A stretch of DNA of 11,143 nt from Clostridium sp. SCN 57-10 (GTDB taxonomy: Bacteria > Bacillota > Clostridia > Oscillospirales > Butyricicoccaceae), in contig MEFT01000099.1 in NCBI GenBank assembly GCA_001725215.1, positions 1-11,143 on the forward strand, in the 5' to 3' direction. This document shows positions 1 to 6,633 of this stretch, piece by piece. A model generated the notes under the pieces. The model was not told where the DNA came from, did not search any database, and saw only the letters and a program-made list of their open reading frames with translations. Each line of letters begins with the position of its first letter. Positions within the stretch are counted from its first letter, which is position 1. The position numbers were made by a program, and so were the translations under genes.

Positions 1-488
1 TATTGTCGGAGGACGGCAAGGAAATTACGCTTTACCGTCTGTTTGAGGGCGATTTTTGCCTGCTTTCGGCGCCGTGCATGATGCACAGCCTTCAATTTGA
101 TCTCTCCATCGAAGCTGAAAAGGCGGGCTCTCTGATCACCATTCCAGTACCCGTTTACCGCGCGGTGATGCAGCGCTCCGCCGTGCTTGCCAACTACACC
201 AACGAGGTAATGGCCTCACGTTTTTCCGATGTAATGTGGATTATGGATCAGGTGATGTTCAAGAGCTTTGACGTACGCCTTGCCGGCTTCCTCCTGGATG
301 AAAGCGCGATTGAAGGCAGCAATATGCTGACGCTGACCCACGAAAAAATTGCTCGTCACCTTGGTACGGCACGCGAAGTAGTCACGCGGATGCTCAAGTA
401 TTTTCAGCAGGAGGGCGCCGTTTCGCTCTCACGCGGCGGCATCGAGCTGCGAGACAAAGCGCGTCTGCGCGCGATGTCCAATCGATGA
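1..488 (+). CDS. Crp/Fnr-family transcriptional regulator (5' truncated by window edge)
   Basis: This is the C-terminal 162 codons of a Crp/Fnr-type regulator; the open frame (codons from position 3) reaches the left edge, so the start is outside. Residues 1-75 look like the end of the cyclic-nucleotide-binding-type beta barrel (GDFCLLSAPCMM, then IEAEKAGSLITIP). Residues 76-100 would be the long dimerisation helix. Residues 109-150 form a winged helix-turn-helix: LTLTHEKIARHLGTAREVV, then TRMLKYFQQEGAV and a short wing SRGGIELRD. That recognition-helix pattern is typical of Crp/Fnr proteins that bind palindromic promoters. Two cysteines, five residues apart, sit in the barrel loop (residues 19 and 25 counted from position 3); their role is unknown. 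No ligand can be assigned. The gene is convergent with the pilus operon and separated from it by a terminator, so sequence gives no sign that it regulates that operon. Confidence 0.88.
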   Translation, partial: LSEDGKEITLYRLFEGDFCLLSAPCMMHSLQFDLSIEAEKAGSLITIPVPVYRAVMQRSAVLANYTNEVMASRFSDVMWIMDQVMFKSFDVRLAGFLLDESAIEGSNMLTLTHEKIARHLGTAREVVTRMLKYFQQEGAVSLSRGGIELRDKARLRAMSNR

Positions 489-496
489 TGGTATAC

Positions 497-532
497 AAAA
501 GCTCCCGGTGCTGAACAGCACCGGGAGCTTTT
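497..532. terminator. Bidirectional intrinsic terminator between convergent genes
   Basis: A perfect 16-bp inverted repeat: aaaagctcccggtgct (497-512), loop gaac, then the exact complement (517-532). On the plus strand the stem ends in TTTT and continues CATTTTTA, a good U-tract for the Crp/Fnr gene that stops at 488. On the minus strand the stem also ends in TTTT but GTATACC follows, so termination of the pilus operon (stop codon 540-538) may be weaker. The hairpin fills nearly all of the 49-bp gap. Confidence 0.9.
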
Positions 533-537
533 CATTT

Positions 538-1029
538 TTACCGTAAGTCAAACAGGCCGATTTTAATCAAATCAAGCGAATCTTCTGCCTGCATGGTCGC
601 GGCGTCTCCCACTCTGGTGAGCACGCGCACCGTTACGGTTAATTTCGCAAGACTTGTATTGCCCAGTCCGTTTACGCCGAGCACCTCATCGGGCAGCGTG
701 ATGCGATAAAGCACGTTCCCGCGGAAGGCGTCGCTGCTTGCCGGCAGGCTGCCAGACGTACCGTATTCCACCTGTTCACCCAACGGCGTAAATTCCGTTA
801 GAACGCCAGCCGCATTGGTATAGTAAAATTTGAGCATAATAGCCTTTTGCGTCGACAAATTTGGGTCACTGATCTTAAACAGAATCTGTCGGCTCGTTCC
901 GAATGTCGTACCGTTCTGGGCATAATCATCCGCCACAAAATACATTGCATCAAGTGCATATCCGGTGCTGTCCGGATCGCGTATTTCAACGGATGGCGTC
1001 TGTGCGCCCGCTTGATACGCCGCGATCAC
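538..1029 (-). CDS. DUF5057-type protein, C-terminal part (frame 3)
   Basis: The open frame starts at a GTG (1029) with no ribosome binding site; the preceding bases (tccgacgcattcc) contain no purine-rich box. It is therefore best read as the displaced C-terminus of the upstream frame. IAAYQAGAQTPSVEIRD continues the GVGHFTS block of the central part. A beta-rich C-terminal domain follows (MYFVADDYAQNGT, ILFKISDPN, IMLKFYYTNAAG, VLYRITLPDEV, LTVTVRVLTRVGD), ending DSLDLIKIGLFDLR. There is no membrane anchor or cell-wall sorting signal. The TAA stop (540-538) directly borders the shared terminator, and this is the last gene of the operon. Confidence 0.7.
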   Translation of the reverse strand: MIAAYQAGAQTPSVEIRDPDSTGYALDAMYFVADDYAQNGTTFGTSRQILFKISDPNLSTQKAIMLKFYYTNAAGVLTEFTPLGEQVEYGTSGSLPASSDAFRGNVLYRITLPDEVLGVNGLGNTSLAKLTVTVRVLTRVGDAATMQAEDSLDLIKIGLFDLR

Positions 1030-3514
1030 GGAATGCGTCGGAGGTCGATGTGACCGTACTTGTAAAGTGGCCGACGCCGGTGTATGTTACGTTGCCCTTG
1101 TTAAAAATGTAATACGCGTTGGTAACGTCATTCGGATTGCTGTCAAAGTTTCCGCCCGAGAGGCAGTACCACACCACCACGTCATCCGCATGCATGTTAA
1201 GCTGGAAATACTGCTCATGCGTCGACATGACGTCCATGGTAGCAGCCATTCCCGACGTTTTGCTGAAGCTTCCCAGATTAATGTCATACGGATAGGTTGT
1301 AATCTGCCCTTTATTAACTTGAGAAACCCTTTGCGCACTTGACAGCCCCGCGTCGCTCGAGCTGTTGTTGCTCAGTGCGCTGGCGTTTGCAAAGCGCTTG
1401 AGCGTATAGTTGGTGTAGCCCTGCGCTTCATCTGCCACAGCCGTTTTCCCCGTGTTTGGCGCGTAGGAAATGCCTCGGGCTGCGCTTAAAATCTTTTGCT
1501 CGTTCGCTTTAACGCTTTCACCGCCCGAACGAACAACCGACCTAAGCTGCTCGCCGCCGCTGAGCAGCACCTTTGAGGTTACGCCGTAGCGGTCAAGCCC
1601 TACCGCATCACGTATCACGGTATTGAAATAATAGCCCCATCCGCTGCCGATGTCATATCTTAAATTAGTCGGCTGTACACCCGCAAGGCCGATCGTCATA
1701 CCGGAAACCGATACCGTTTTTGCCGACGATGTATTGGTATTCGAGGATGTGACAACGATGATCGCCGTTCGATTGCTCGGCGCCACAAACGTATAGCTCC
1801 CGTTGACCGGCACGCCGTTAAGTGTGATCGCAACGCTGCTGTCGTTGTTGGTTGCTTTGAACGTATAGGACGATCCCGCCGTCAAATTGGTGACGATTCG
1901 CGTCGCAGAGCCGACAACCGCTGTGATGTTGTTGCGGAACGACACGTTGCCGGTACTTTGCGTAACGTTGCTCACATTGGCCGAAGACCAGTTCGCCGGC
2001 ACCAGCGTGTTTTCCATCTTACGAGTGTAAATACGCATGCCGATGACGCTTCTGGTATAACTAGTATCGTTGCTTCTCACGGTAATGGTTACAGCGCTTT
2101 GTGAAGTTACGGTAAACGCAATGCCGCCGTTTTCTGTCTCCCCGTCCTGCACCACATTTGCTCCGCTGATCGACACTGTGCATCTGTATGCCGTATACTC
2201 AAAATCATAGCTTCCGGCGGGCAGAATAAGCGACTTGGACGCGGTGGTGTTCCGGTTCATCGTAACCGAGTCATTCGTCGAAGTGCTGGCACCGGCTCCC
2301 CATCCGCCTGTACCGGGTACGCGCGCAAGCATAAGGCCGCTCAACGACAATGTGCGGTTTTGATTTGTGGTACTGCTGGGCTCCAGCTCAATCACGGCGC
2401 TGCTGCCCGTTACGCTGAATGCCATCGAAGATGACGTGATTGTACTACCGTTAGCGGTGAGCGTTTGCCCACTGGATCTTCCGCTATAATCAAGCATATA
2501 CGTGCCGGTAACCAGCCAGGTTACCGTGCGCGTCACCGTCCCGGTGGTGCGTCGGGGCACCGAATAACTCACGCTTGTTGTCGTCTCATCCAAAACACTT
2601 ACGTTTCCGCTCTCTGTCCAGCCTGTGCCAAGCTCGCCGCTCTCGCCGACCTGACGCACAAGCTTCATTTCGTTGACCGATGCCTGCTCCTCATTATCCG
2701 CCGTGACGGTGAATGTCAGAGTGGTATTTCCGTACAGTGTAAATCCCGTACCACTGCTTACATCGTCCAGATTGATGCCCGTTCCCGTAATATCAATATG
2801 CGCGTTGGCCGACTTAGAAAATGTAAACATGTACGTCCCGGCACCAAGCGATATATTTTGAGAGACGTAACCACGGTTTGCCGCGGCGATGGAGAATGAC
2901 ACCGAGCTGGTCGTCTCACTGATACGCGTTGCGTTGCTGAAGCTCCAGCCCGTTCCCAGATTGCTTTGGGTGCCGTTGGTCTCACCCGTCCAGCGAGGAT
3001 AGCTGCTGTTTGGCAGCGAGTAGAACGACGTCGTATCATGCGAAAACAGCACGCTCTTTTTGCTGTCAATAAACTGCCGAATTGCCAGCGCGGAATTTTG
3101 CGAAATACCGTCGTACGTATCGTTGAAGCCGATGAGCAGCATGTCATAGCCATCCAAATAACTAAAGATAGCACTTTCATTGCCCCTCGCTGCAAGGGTG
3201 TTGGTGTCAATCGATGCGAGGCGGATATCAAAATCCTGCAGGTCGCTGATATATTGCCGATAAATCGCATTGCTTGCCAAATTGAGGCGGTCCGCACCGG
3301 ACTGCACAATCTGCAGCACGTTGATCACCTTTTTCGTCGCCGGACGGATACGCGTGTATTCCTGGATGGACGCATGAATGTGTTCGTTGCCTGCTCCGTT
3401 TTTGATGACCGCCAGCTTCCACGGAATGATACCCGCAGCCGCCTGAGGCATTTGCCGGTTTAACGTTGCCGTCGTGCAGAATCTCAATATCACTGATGCG
3501 CTCATTCGCGGCAT
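986..3514 (-). CDS. DUF5057-type protein, central part (frame 2)
   Basis: This frame becomes meaningful at about position 3442, where AAAGIIPWKLAVIKN continues the upstream piece; the first ~23 codons from the ATG at 3514 are out of frame and not real. Residue numbers here count from 3514. KVINVLQIVQSG (62-73) opens a third alpha/beta unit with YDMLLIGFND (123-132) and a SVLFSHDTTSFYS strand (154-166). Residues about 168-611 are four divergent beta modules, listed separately. The core then resumes with GWGYYFNTVIRDAVGLDRYG (625-644), followed by a block ending VVVWYCLSGGNF and NVTYTGVGHFTS. Coherence is lost after about TSTSDAF; the remaining codons to the stop at 986 are probably frameshifted. 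It is rich in Ser, Thr and Asn, as expected for an exported beta protein. It lacks its own translation start signal, so as it stands it would not be made efficiently. Confidence 0.75.
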   Translation of the reverse strand: MPRMSASVILRFCTTATLNRQMPQAAAGIIPWKLAVIKNGAGNEHIHASIQEYTRIRPATKKVINVLQIVQSGADRLNLASNAIYRQYISDLQDFDIRLASIDTNTLAARGNESAIFSYLDGYDMLLIGFNDTYDGISQNSALAIRQFIDSKKSVLFSHDTTSFYSLPNSSYPRWTGETNGTQSNLGTGWSFSNATRISETTSSVSFSIAAANRGYVSQNISLGAGTYMFTFSKSANAHIDITGTGINLDDVSSGTGFTLYGNTTLTFTVTADNEEQASVNEMKLVRQVGESGELGTGWTESGNVSVLDETTTSVSYSVPRRTTGTVTRTVTWLVTGTYMLDYSGRSSGQTLTANGSTITSSSMAFSVTGSSAVIELEPSSTTNQNRTLSLSGLMLARVPGTGGWGAGASTSTNDSVTMNRNTTASKSLILPAGSYDFEYTAYRCTVSISGANVVQDGETENGGIAFTVTSQSAVTITVRSNDTSYTRSVIGMRIYTRKMENTLVPANWSSANVSNVTQSTGNVSFRNNITAVVGSATRIVTNLTAGSSYTFKATNNDSSVAITLNGVPVNGSYTFVAPSNRTAIIVVTSSNTNTSSAKTVSVSGMTIGLAGVQPTNLRYDIGSGWGYYFNTVIRDAVGLDRYGVTSKVLLSGGEQLRSVVRSGGESVKANEQKILSAARGISYAPNTGKTAVADEAQGYTNYTLKRFANASALSNNSSSDAGLSSAQRVSQVNKGQITTYPYDINLGSFSKTSGMAATMDVMSTHEQYFQLNMHADDVVVWYCLSGGNFDSNPNDVTNAYYIFNKGNVTYTGVGHFTSTVTSTSDAFRDRGVSSGRTDAIR
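1682..2959 (-). repeat. Four tandem divergent ~100-residue beta modules within the DUF5057-type protein
   Basis: Four protein-level repeats read from 2959-2651, 2632-2318, 2308-2018 and 2002-1682. Aligned landmarks are as follows. Start: LGTGW / LGTGW / GGWGA / PANWS. A strand: SVSFSI / SVSYSV / SVTMNR / NVSFRN. A turn and strand: LGAGTYMFTFS / LVTGTYMLDYS / LPAGSYDFEYT / LTAGSSYTFKAT. A strand: LTFTVTAD / AVIELEPS / AVTITVRS / AIIVVTSS. End: NEMKLVR / SGLMLAR / IGMRIYT / SGMTIGL. The pattern fits a jelly-roll, carbohydrate-binding-module-like fold, but that is inference. DNA identity between copies looks low, so the duplications are old. The array interrupts the core between SHDTTSFYSLP and GWGYYFNTVIRD. 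Confidence 0.72.
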
Positions 3515-6044
3515 ATCTCCCGTCCGCGTTCAAGTCGATGTACAGGCTGCAGTCATAGGTGGTTTCGCGCGGCGTTGGATCGGTCTGGTTTTCGATGGTG
3601 AACTGATAAGTAAGTATACCACTTGTCAGCGTAGGCCCGTTTTCCACATAGACGGGCGGCATTTCCAGCATGTGAATGGCAGGCTTGGATACGAGCAGGT
3701 ACGGCCGCATGTCAGCTGCGTTTGCCTGCTTCAGCACGTTGCCCTTTCGCACCATTTCGTGCAAAGCACTATAAAAATATGAGCTATCGTCCACCTCGGC
3801 CGTATTGACGCCGATCCCATTGCCTGTGGTGTTCAACGCGTCCGCAACGGTAAGGTCGTTTGCGAGGATGACAGGATAACCCGCTTTTGCGAAGTTAATT
3901 AGATCATTTGCTTTGCTTTGCGGGATATCATTGCCGGAAAACCGCATCAGGTTGGCGTTGCTCGTTACGCCGTTATAATTGTAGCGGCCGTCGATGGGTG
4001 CGGTGGGGACATCATTTGCATTGTAATTAGGGGATTCATTAAAGTAATCACGGTCGAGCAAGCCCGTCATAGTAAGATTTGTGCGCACTGTACTGCCGAC
4101 GGCGTTGTAGGCCCGGCCATCCACACTGTTCAGTATGTTATTTGCGTTGATATTCGTCGTGTCCGAACCGATGTAAACCAGATCATAGACCTCATTGATG
4201 TCTTCAATGCGTCCGGCAAATTCAGCACTCGTCATGGTTGTGATCTTGATATTGGCTGCGGGAATGCTGCTCCACGTGCTGACCGTCGCCGCCGTCAGCG
4301 GTGAATTCGTCTTTGCCGGCTGAATCTCAAGCACCTGCAGTGAAGTTTTTGCTGACACAATGCGGCGTCCCGCATAATTGATGACATAACGAATCACATT
4401 TGCCGTCGTGACGACCTCGGGAAGCTGCTGTACGCCGTCGATACGGCGCAGAAAGTTTTCCGATTGGATTTCCGCAAAAACCGCAGAAAATCCAGCGTTA
4501 TAGATGGCGGACGCAAGCGGCTCTATAAAAGAAAGCGACGCAAAGTCATTCAGCGTTACTGCGCCGGTGTTGAAAGGTGCGCGGAAGCAGAAAATACCGT
4601 CTTTGACAAAGCTTTTGTCCGCATCGGTGGTAAACTCGGCCGGCGCAGTTACCGACGCAATTGCGTCAAAGTTGATGCCGACGATGGGTGTACGTACTGT
4701 TTTGTCGCGCAGACAAAGCTGAATCAGCTTTTTAAGGCGCGCGCTGGGCTGCGCCACATCCATTATGCGATGATCGATGAGCAGCGGAAGCCCGTTCGCC
4801 ACCTCGTTATACAGCGCAAGCGCGGCAGTCTCGCTCATCGTATTGGTGCCGCCATCCGCCGAATAAGCAAGATAGGGACTTGCGGTATTGGCAATAGGCC
4901 TGAAGCCGGACGACAGCACGACAAGCCCCGCGCCGCGCACCAGTGCTTCCGTCACGTTGGAGGCGCGCACCGTACGCACGAGGATATCGGGGCGGCGAAC
5001 CGCCGGATTCGCAATGTCGGCATCCGTCATGTCAAGAACATGCTTTAAGAACCAGTTGTTGTTGCGGTAACCACCCGTAATCAGCACTTTGCGATAAAAA
5101 ATCGTCACGTCGGCCGTCCCACCGAGCGTGAGGTTATGCGTGCCGCCGGTACCAAGCAGCGCATATCCGGTGATTGTGCGATCAAAGTAACCTGTTTCTC
5201 CCTCCGTCACCGTGCGGAAGCCATCCGCCACGGCGGCATACGGATGTGCGGCGTCGTAGCCCGCGAAAGGCTCGGGATTCGCGGAGGCATAGTAGTATTC
5301 GGAGCCGAACAGCACGCCGCCCAGCGTCGCCGGCGTACCGGCGTAGACATACACACCATCCCTCAGCTCATAAAGCGCCATATTGGCACGCCCGCTTAAA
5401 TCGTCTCCGTCTTCGAGCTTGATAAACGCTGGAGCATAAAAATAGGTTCCCGTATAAGCGGCAGCTCCAGCGGAGGATGCAACATATTCAAACTTGATGA
5501 TATTTTGGACGTTGCTCTCGGCTCCGCTTTTATTCAGCCGATACTCATATCTCTCAGTGTAGGCGCCGTTAGAGGCTGGCGTCATCACGCCGCGAACCGC
5601 CGCCTGCTCCTCCGTGTTAAGCGTGAGCGGTTCATATGATGCGTCCGAAGTCTCCCACGGCATTTTTTCGTCATAGGCAGCTGTAAGAGTGAGCGGCGTG
5701 GTACTCCCATTGCTCAGCATTCCGCTCGCCGTCAGACCGCCAAAAATTTCAGTAGCGCGCGCCCGGCGCGCAGCGCTGCCCAAGAGCTTTGCTAGCTCAT
5801 CCTTCCAGCCGCGTACCGGTTCCTGCCCCGCCACATAATATCCGAGCGATCCCGTGCGCTCATCGGGGAGGATTTCCAATATGTTAAACACGCCGCCCGC
5901 ATTTAAGATCGTTTGAATATGCGGCAGTGAAAGCGCTGCCTGCGACGTAAGCGGCGGCGCCACAAACCCCATCAGGAGCAACGCGCCAAGCGCGAGGCAA
6001 ATCGCTCGCGCGCGCCTGTTCCGGGTCGGTCCGCTGTTTTTCAT
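3228..6044 (-). CDS. DUF5057-type exported protein, N-terminal part
   Basis: The start is the ATG at 6044, preceded by AAAAGGAGT seven bases upstream; an in-frame ATG at 6098 lies inside the previous gene and has no such site. Residues 1-36 form a signal peptide: a basic RNRRAR segment, a hydrophobic core LALGALLLMGFV, and a TSQA|A cleavage site. The exported part begins with VFNILEILPDERTG (52-65). A long beta-rich region follows, with a hydrophobic VVLSSG strand near 375. A second unit begins at LQVLEIQPAK (569) and contains YDLVYIGSD (620) and YPVILANDL (723). A calcium-loop-like DLNADGRYAANE lies at 837-848. The reading is coherent up to about ASGG (residues 866-869); after this the frame is wrong, and the Arg-, His- and Cys-rich tail down to the stop at 3228 is not native. 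It sits 20 bp after the stop of the GspJ-like pseudopilin and is very probably cotranscribed with it. Function unknown; surface or pilus-tip role inferred. Confidence 0.8.
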   Translation of the reverse strand: MKNSGPTRNRRARAICLALGALLLMGFVAPPLTSQAALSLPHIQTILNAGGVFNILEILPDERTGSLGYYVAGQEPVRGWKDELAKLLGSAARRARATEIFGGLTASGMLSNGSTTPLTLTAAYDEKMPWETSDASYEPLTLNTEEQAAVRGVMTPASNGAYTERYEYRLNKSGAESNVQNIIKFEYVASSAGAAAYTGTYFYAPAFIKLEDGDDLSGRANMALYELRDGVYVYAGTPATLGGVLFGSEYYYASANPEPFAGYDAAHPYAAVADGFRTVTEGETGYFDRTITGYALLGTGGTHNLTLGGTADVTIFYRKVLITGGYRNNNWFLKHVLDMTDADIANPAVRRPDILVRTVRASNVTEALVRGAGLVVLSSGFRPIANTASPYLAYSADGGTNTMSETAALALYNEVANGLPLLIDHRIMDVAQPSARLKKLIQLCLRDKTVRTPIVGINFDAIASVTAPAEFTTDADKSFVKDGIFCFRAPFNTGAVTLNDFASLSFIEPLASAIYNAGFSAVFAEIQSENFLRRIDGVQQLPEVVTTANVIRYVINYAGRRIVSAKTSLQVLEIQPAKTNSPLTAATVSTWSSIPAANIKITTMTSAEFAGRIEDINEVYDLVYIGSDTTNINANNILNSVDGRAYNAVGSTVRTNLTMTGLLDRDYFNESPNYNANDVPTAPIDGRYNYNGVTSNANLMRFSGNDIPQSKANDLINFAKAGYPVILANDLTVADALNTTGNGIGVNTAEVDDSSYFYSALHEMVRKGNVLKQANAADMRPYLLVSKPAIHMLEMPPVYVENGPTLTSGILTYQFTIENQTDPTPRETTYDCSLYIDLNADGRYAANERISDIEILHDGNVKPANASGGCGYHSVEAGGHQKRSRQRTHSCVHPGIHAYPSGDEKGDQRAADCAVRCGPPQFGKQCDLSAIYQRPAGF
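3501..3536 (-). other. EF-hand-like calcium-binding loop in the DUF5057-type protein
   Basis: The 12 codons give DLNADGRYAANE. This has Asp at 1, Asn at 3, Asp at 5, Gly at 6 and Glu at 12, matching the canonical EF-hand/dockerin-type calcium loop. It follows a CSLYI strand and lies about 20 residues before the first frameshift. Calcium binding is predicted from the motif only. Confidence 0.6.
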
Positions 6045-6064
6045 GTGCTTCACTCCTTTTGCCG

Positions 6065-6622
6065 CTATGCACAAACCAGTTGAAGTAACGTATCCCATGT
6101 TCCTGCCGTTGTAATCTCGTTACGAATGAAAATGGACTGCTCCGATGTATATTGCCGTTCGCCGCGCAAAAAGTGGAACTTGACGGAAACGGTTGTCTTC
6201 GTATCATTTCGTTTATAGCTAACCTGAAAATCGCTCAAGTCTCGTGCCAAAAGGTATTGCTCGCCCAATGCGCACGTCGCAAGTGTGCCGTCAAGATTCA
6301 CCTCGCCCGTACTGTAATACAGCTCGCGCTTGGTTGCGTCGTAGGAAAAGCAATGGGTTACATAACCACCGCTTTCTTTTTCCGAAACGATATAAAGCTC
6401 GTTACCCTGCACACTGATCCCGCCATCACAGTCGATGAGATATTCCTGCAGCTGTCCCATGGTAAGCTGCGCCTCATATTGAAGGCTCAAATCATTGGAA
6501 ACCATGCGATAGGTGTTGGCCGTGCTCGTCGTAAAATCCAGCACGATAAGCGCCACCACCCCGAGAATGGCGAACGCTACGATAAGCTCGATGAGGGAGA
6601 AGCCCTGATTCCTCTTTTTCAT
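6065..6622 (-). CDS. GspJ/PilW-like prepilin (minor pseudopilin)
   Basis: A 185-residue protein with a textbook type IV prepilin N-terminus: MKKRNQG|FSLIELIVAFAILGVVALIVLDF. The leader is 7 residues, prepilin peptidase would cleave after Gly7, Glu is at mature position 5, and a ~20-residue hydrophobic assembly helix follows. The ATG at 6622 is preferred over the adjacent GTG at 6625 because GGGGAG (6634-6629) lies six bases ahead of it. The mature part has an extended helix (YEAQLTMGQLQEYLIDCDG) and then beta strands with YIVSEKESGGYVTHCFSYD and ELYYSTGEV, resembling GspJ/PilW minor pilins in size and organisation. Two cysteines (in LIDCDG and THCFSY) could form a disulfide once exported. The stop is 20 bp from the DUF5057-type start. 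A minor-pilin role in a type IV pilus or related filament is inferred; the GspJ/PilW subtype is less certain than the pilin assignment. Confidence 0.85.
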   Translation of the reverse strand: MKKRNQGFSLIELIVAFAILGVVALIVLDFTTSTANTYRMVSNDLSLQYEAQLTMGQLQEYLIDCDGGISVQGNELYIVSEKESGGYVTHCFSYDATKRELYYSTGEVNLDGTLATCALGEQYLLARDLSDFQVSYKRNDTKTTVSVKFHFLRGERQYTSEQSIFIRNEITTAGTWDTLLQLVCA

Positions 6623-6633
6623 CACGCACTCCC

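Larger units (their letters stand above)
538..6044 (-). pseudogene. Giant secreted DUF5057-type protein, interrupted by two frameshifts
   Basis: One gene read in three successive frames: 6044 to about 3441, about 3442 to 1030, and 1029 to 538. Each switch needs one base skipped (or two restored). Three points support a single original gene. Neither downstream piece has a credible start region. The pieces follow each other without gaps. The joined product of about 1,835 residues has the landmarks I know from DUF5057 proteins of Clostridia: an N-terminal NILEILPDE, a central GIIPWKL, a WGYYFNTVIRDAVGLDRYG block, and a C-terminal DSLDLIKIGLFDLR. The biochemical function of the family is not established. 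An N-terminal signal peptide implies export. No sortase LPxTG anchor or C-terminal membrane helix is visible. It may be a real pseudogene or an intact gene with assembly errors; sequence alone cannot decide. The three parts are described separately. Confidence 0.7.

Noticed and set aside
538..1029. The C-terminal frame as an independent small gene with a GTG start.
   Set aside because: There is no purine-rich site before the GTG, and its sequence continues the upstream protein directly.
1682..2959. Possible DNA-level tandem repeat or recent duplication.
   Set aside because: Similarity between the four units is visible only in protein landmarks; the DNA copies look too diverged for recent duplication or slippage.
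3432..3443. Programmed ribosomal frameshifting at the first frame switch.
   Set aside because: No slippery heptamer, no adjacent rare or stop codon and no obvious downstream pseudoknot. A second switch in the same gene makes mutation or sequence error simpler.
2465..3463. Plus-strand open frames of 144 and 165 codons opposite the module region.
   Set aside because: No start signals and no recognisable motifs; they overlap each other's region and mirror the codon bias of the true minus-strand frame.
4464..5048. A 194-codon plus-strand open frame opposite the DUF5057-type gene.
   Set aside because: Basic, low-hydrophobicity composition without domains or a start signal; the minus strand here encodes a coherent part of the exported protein.
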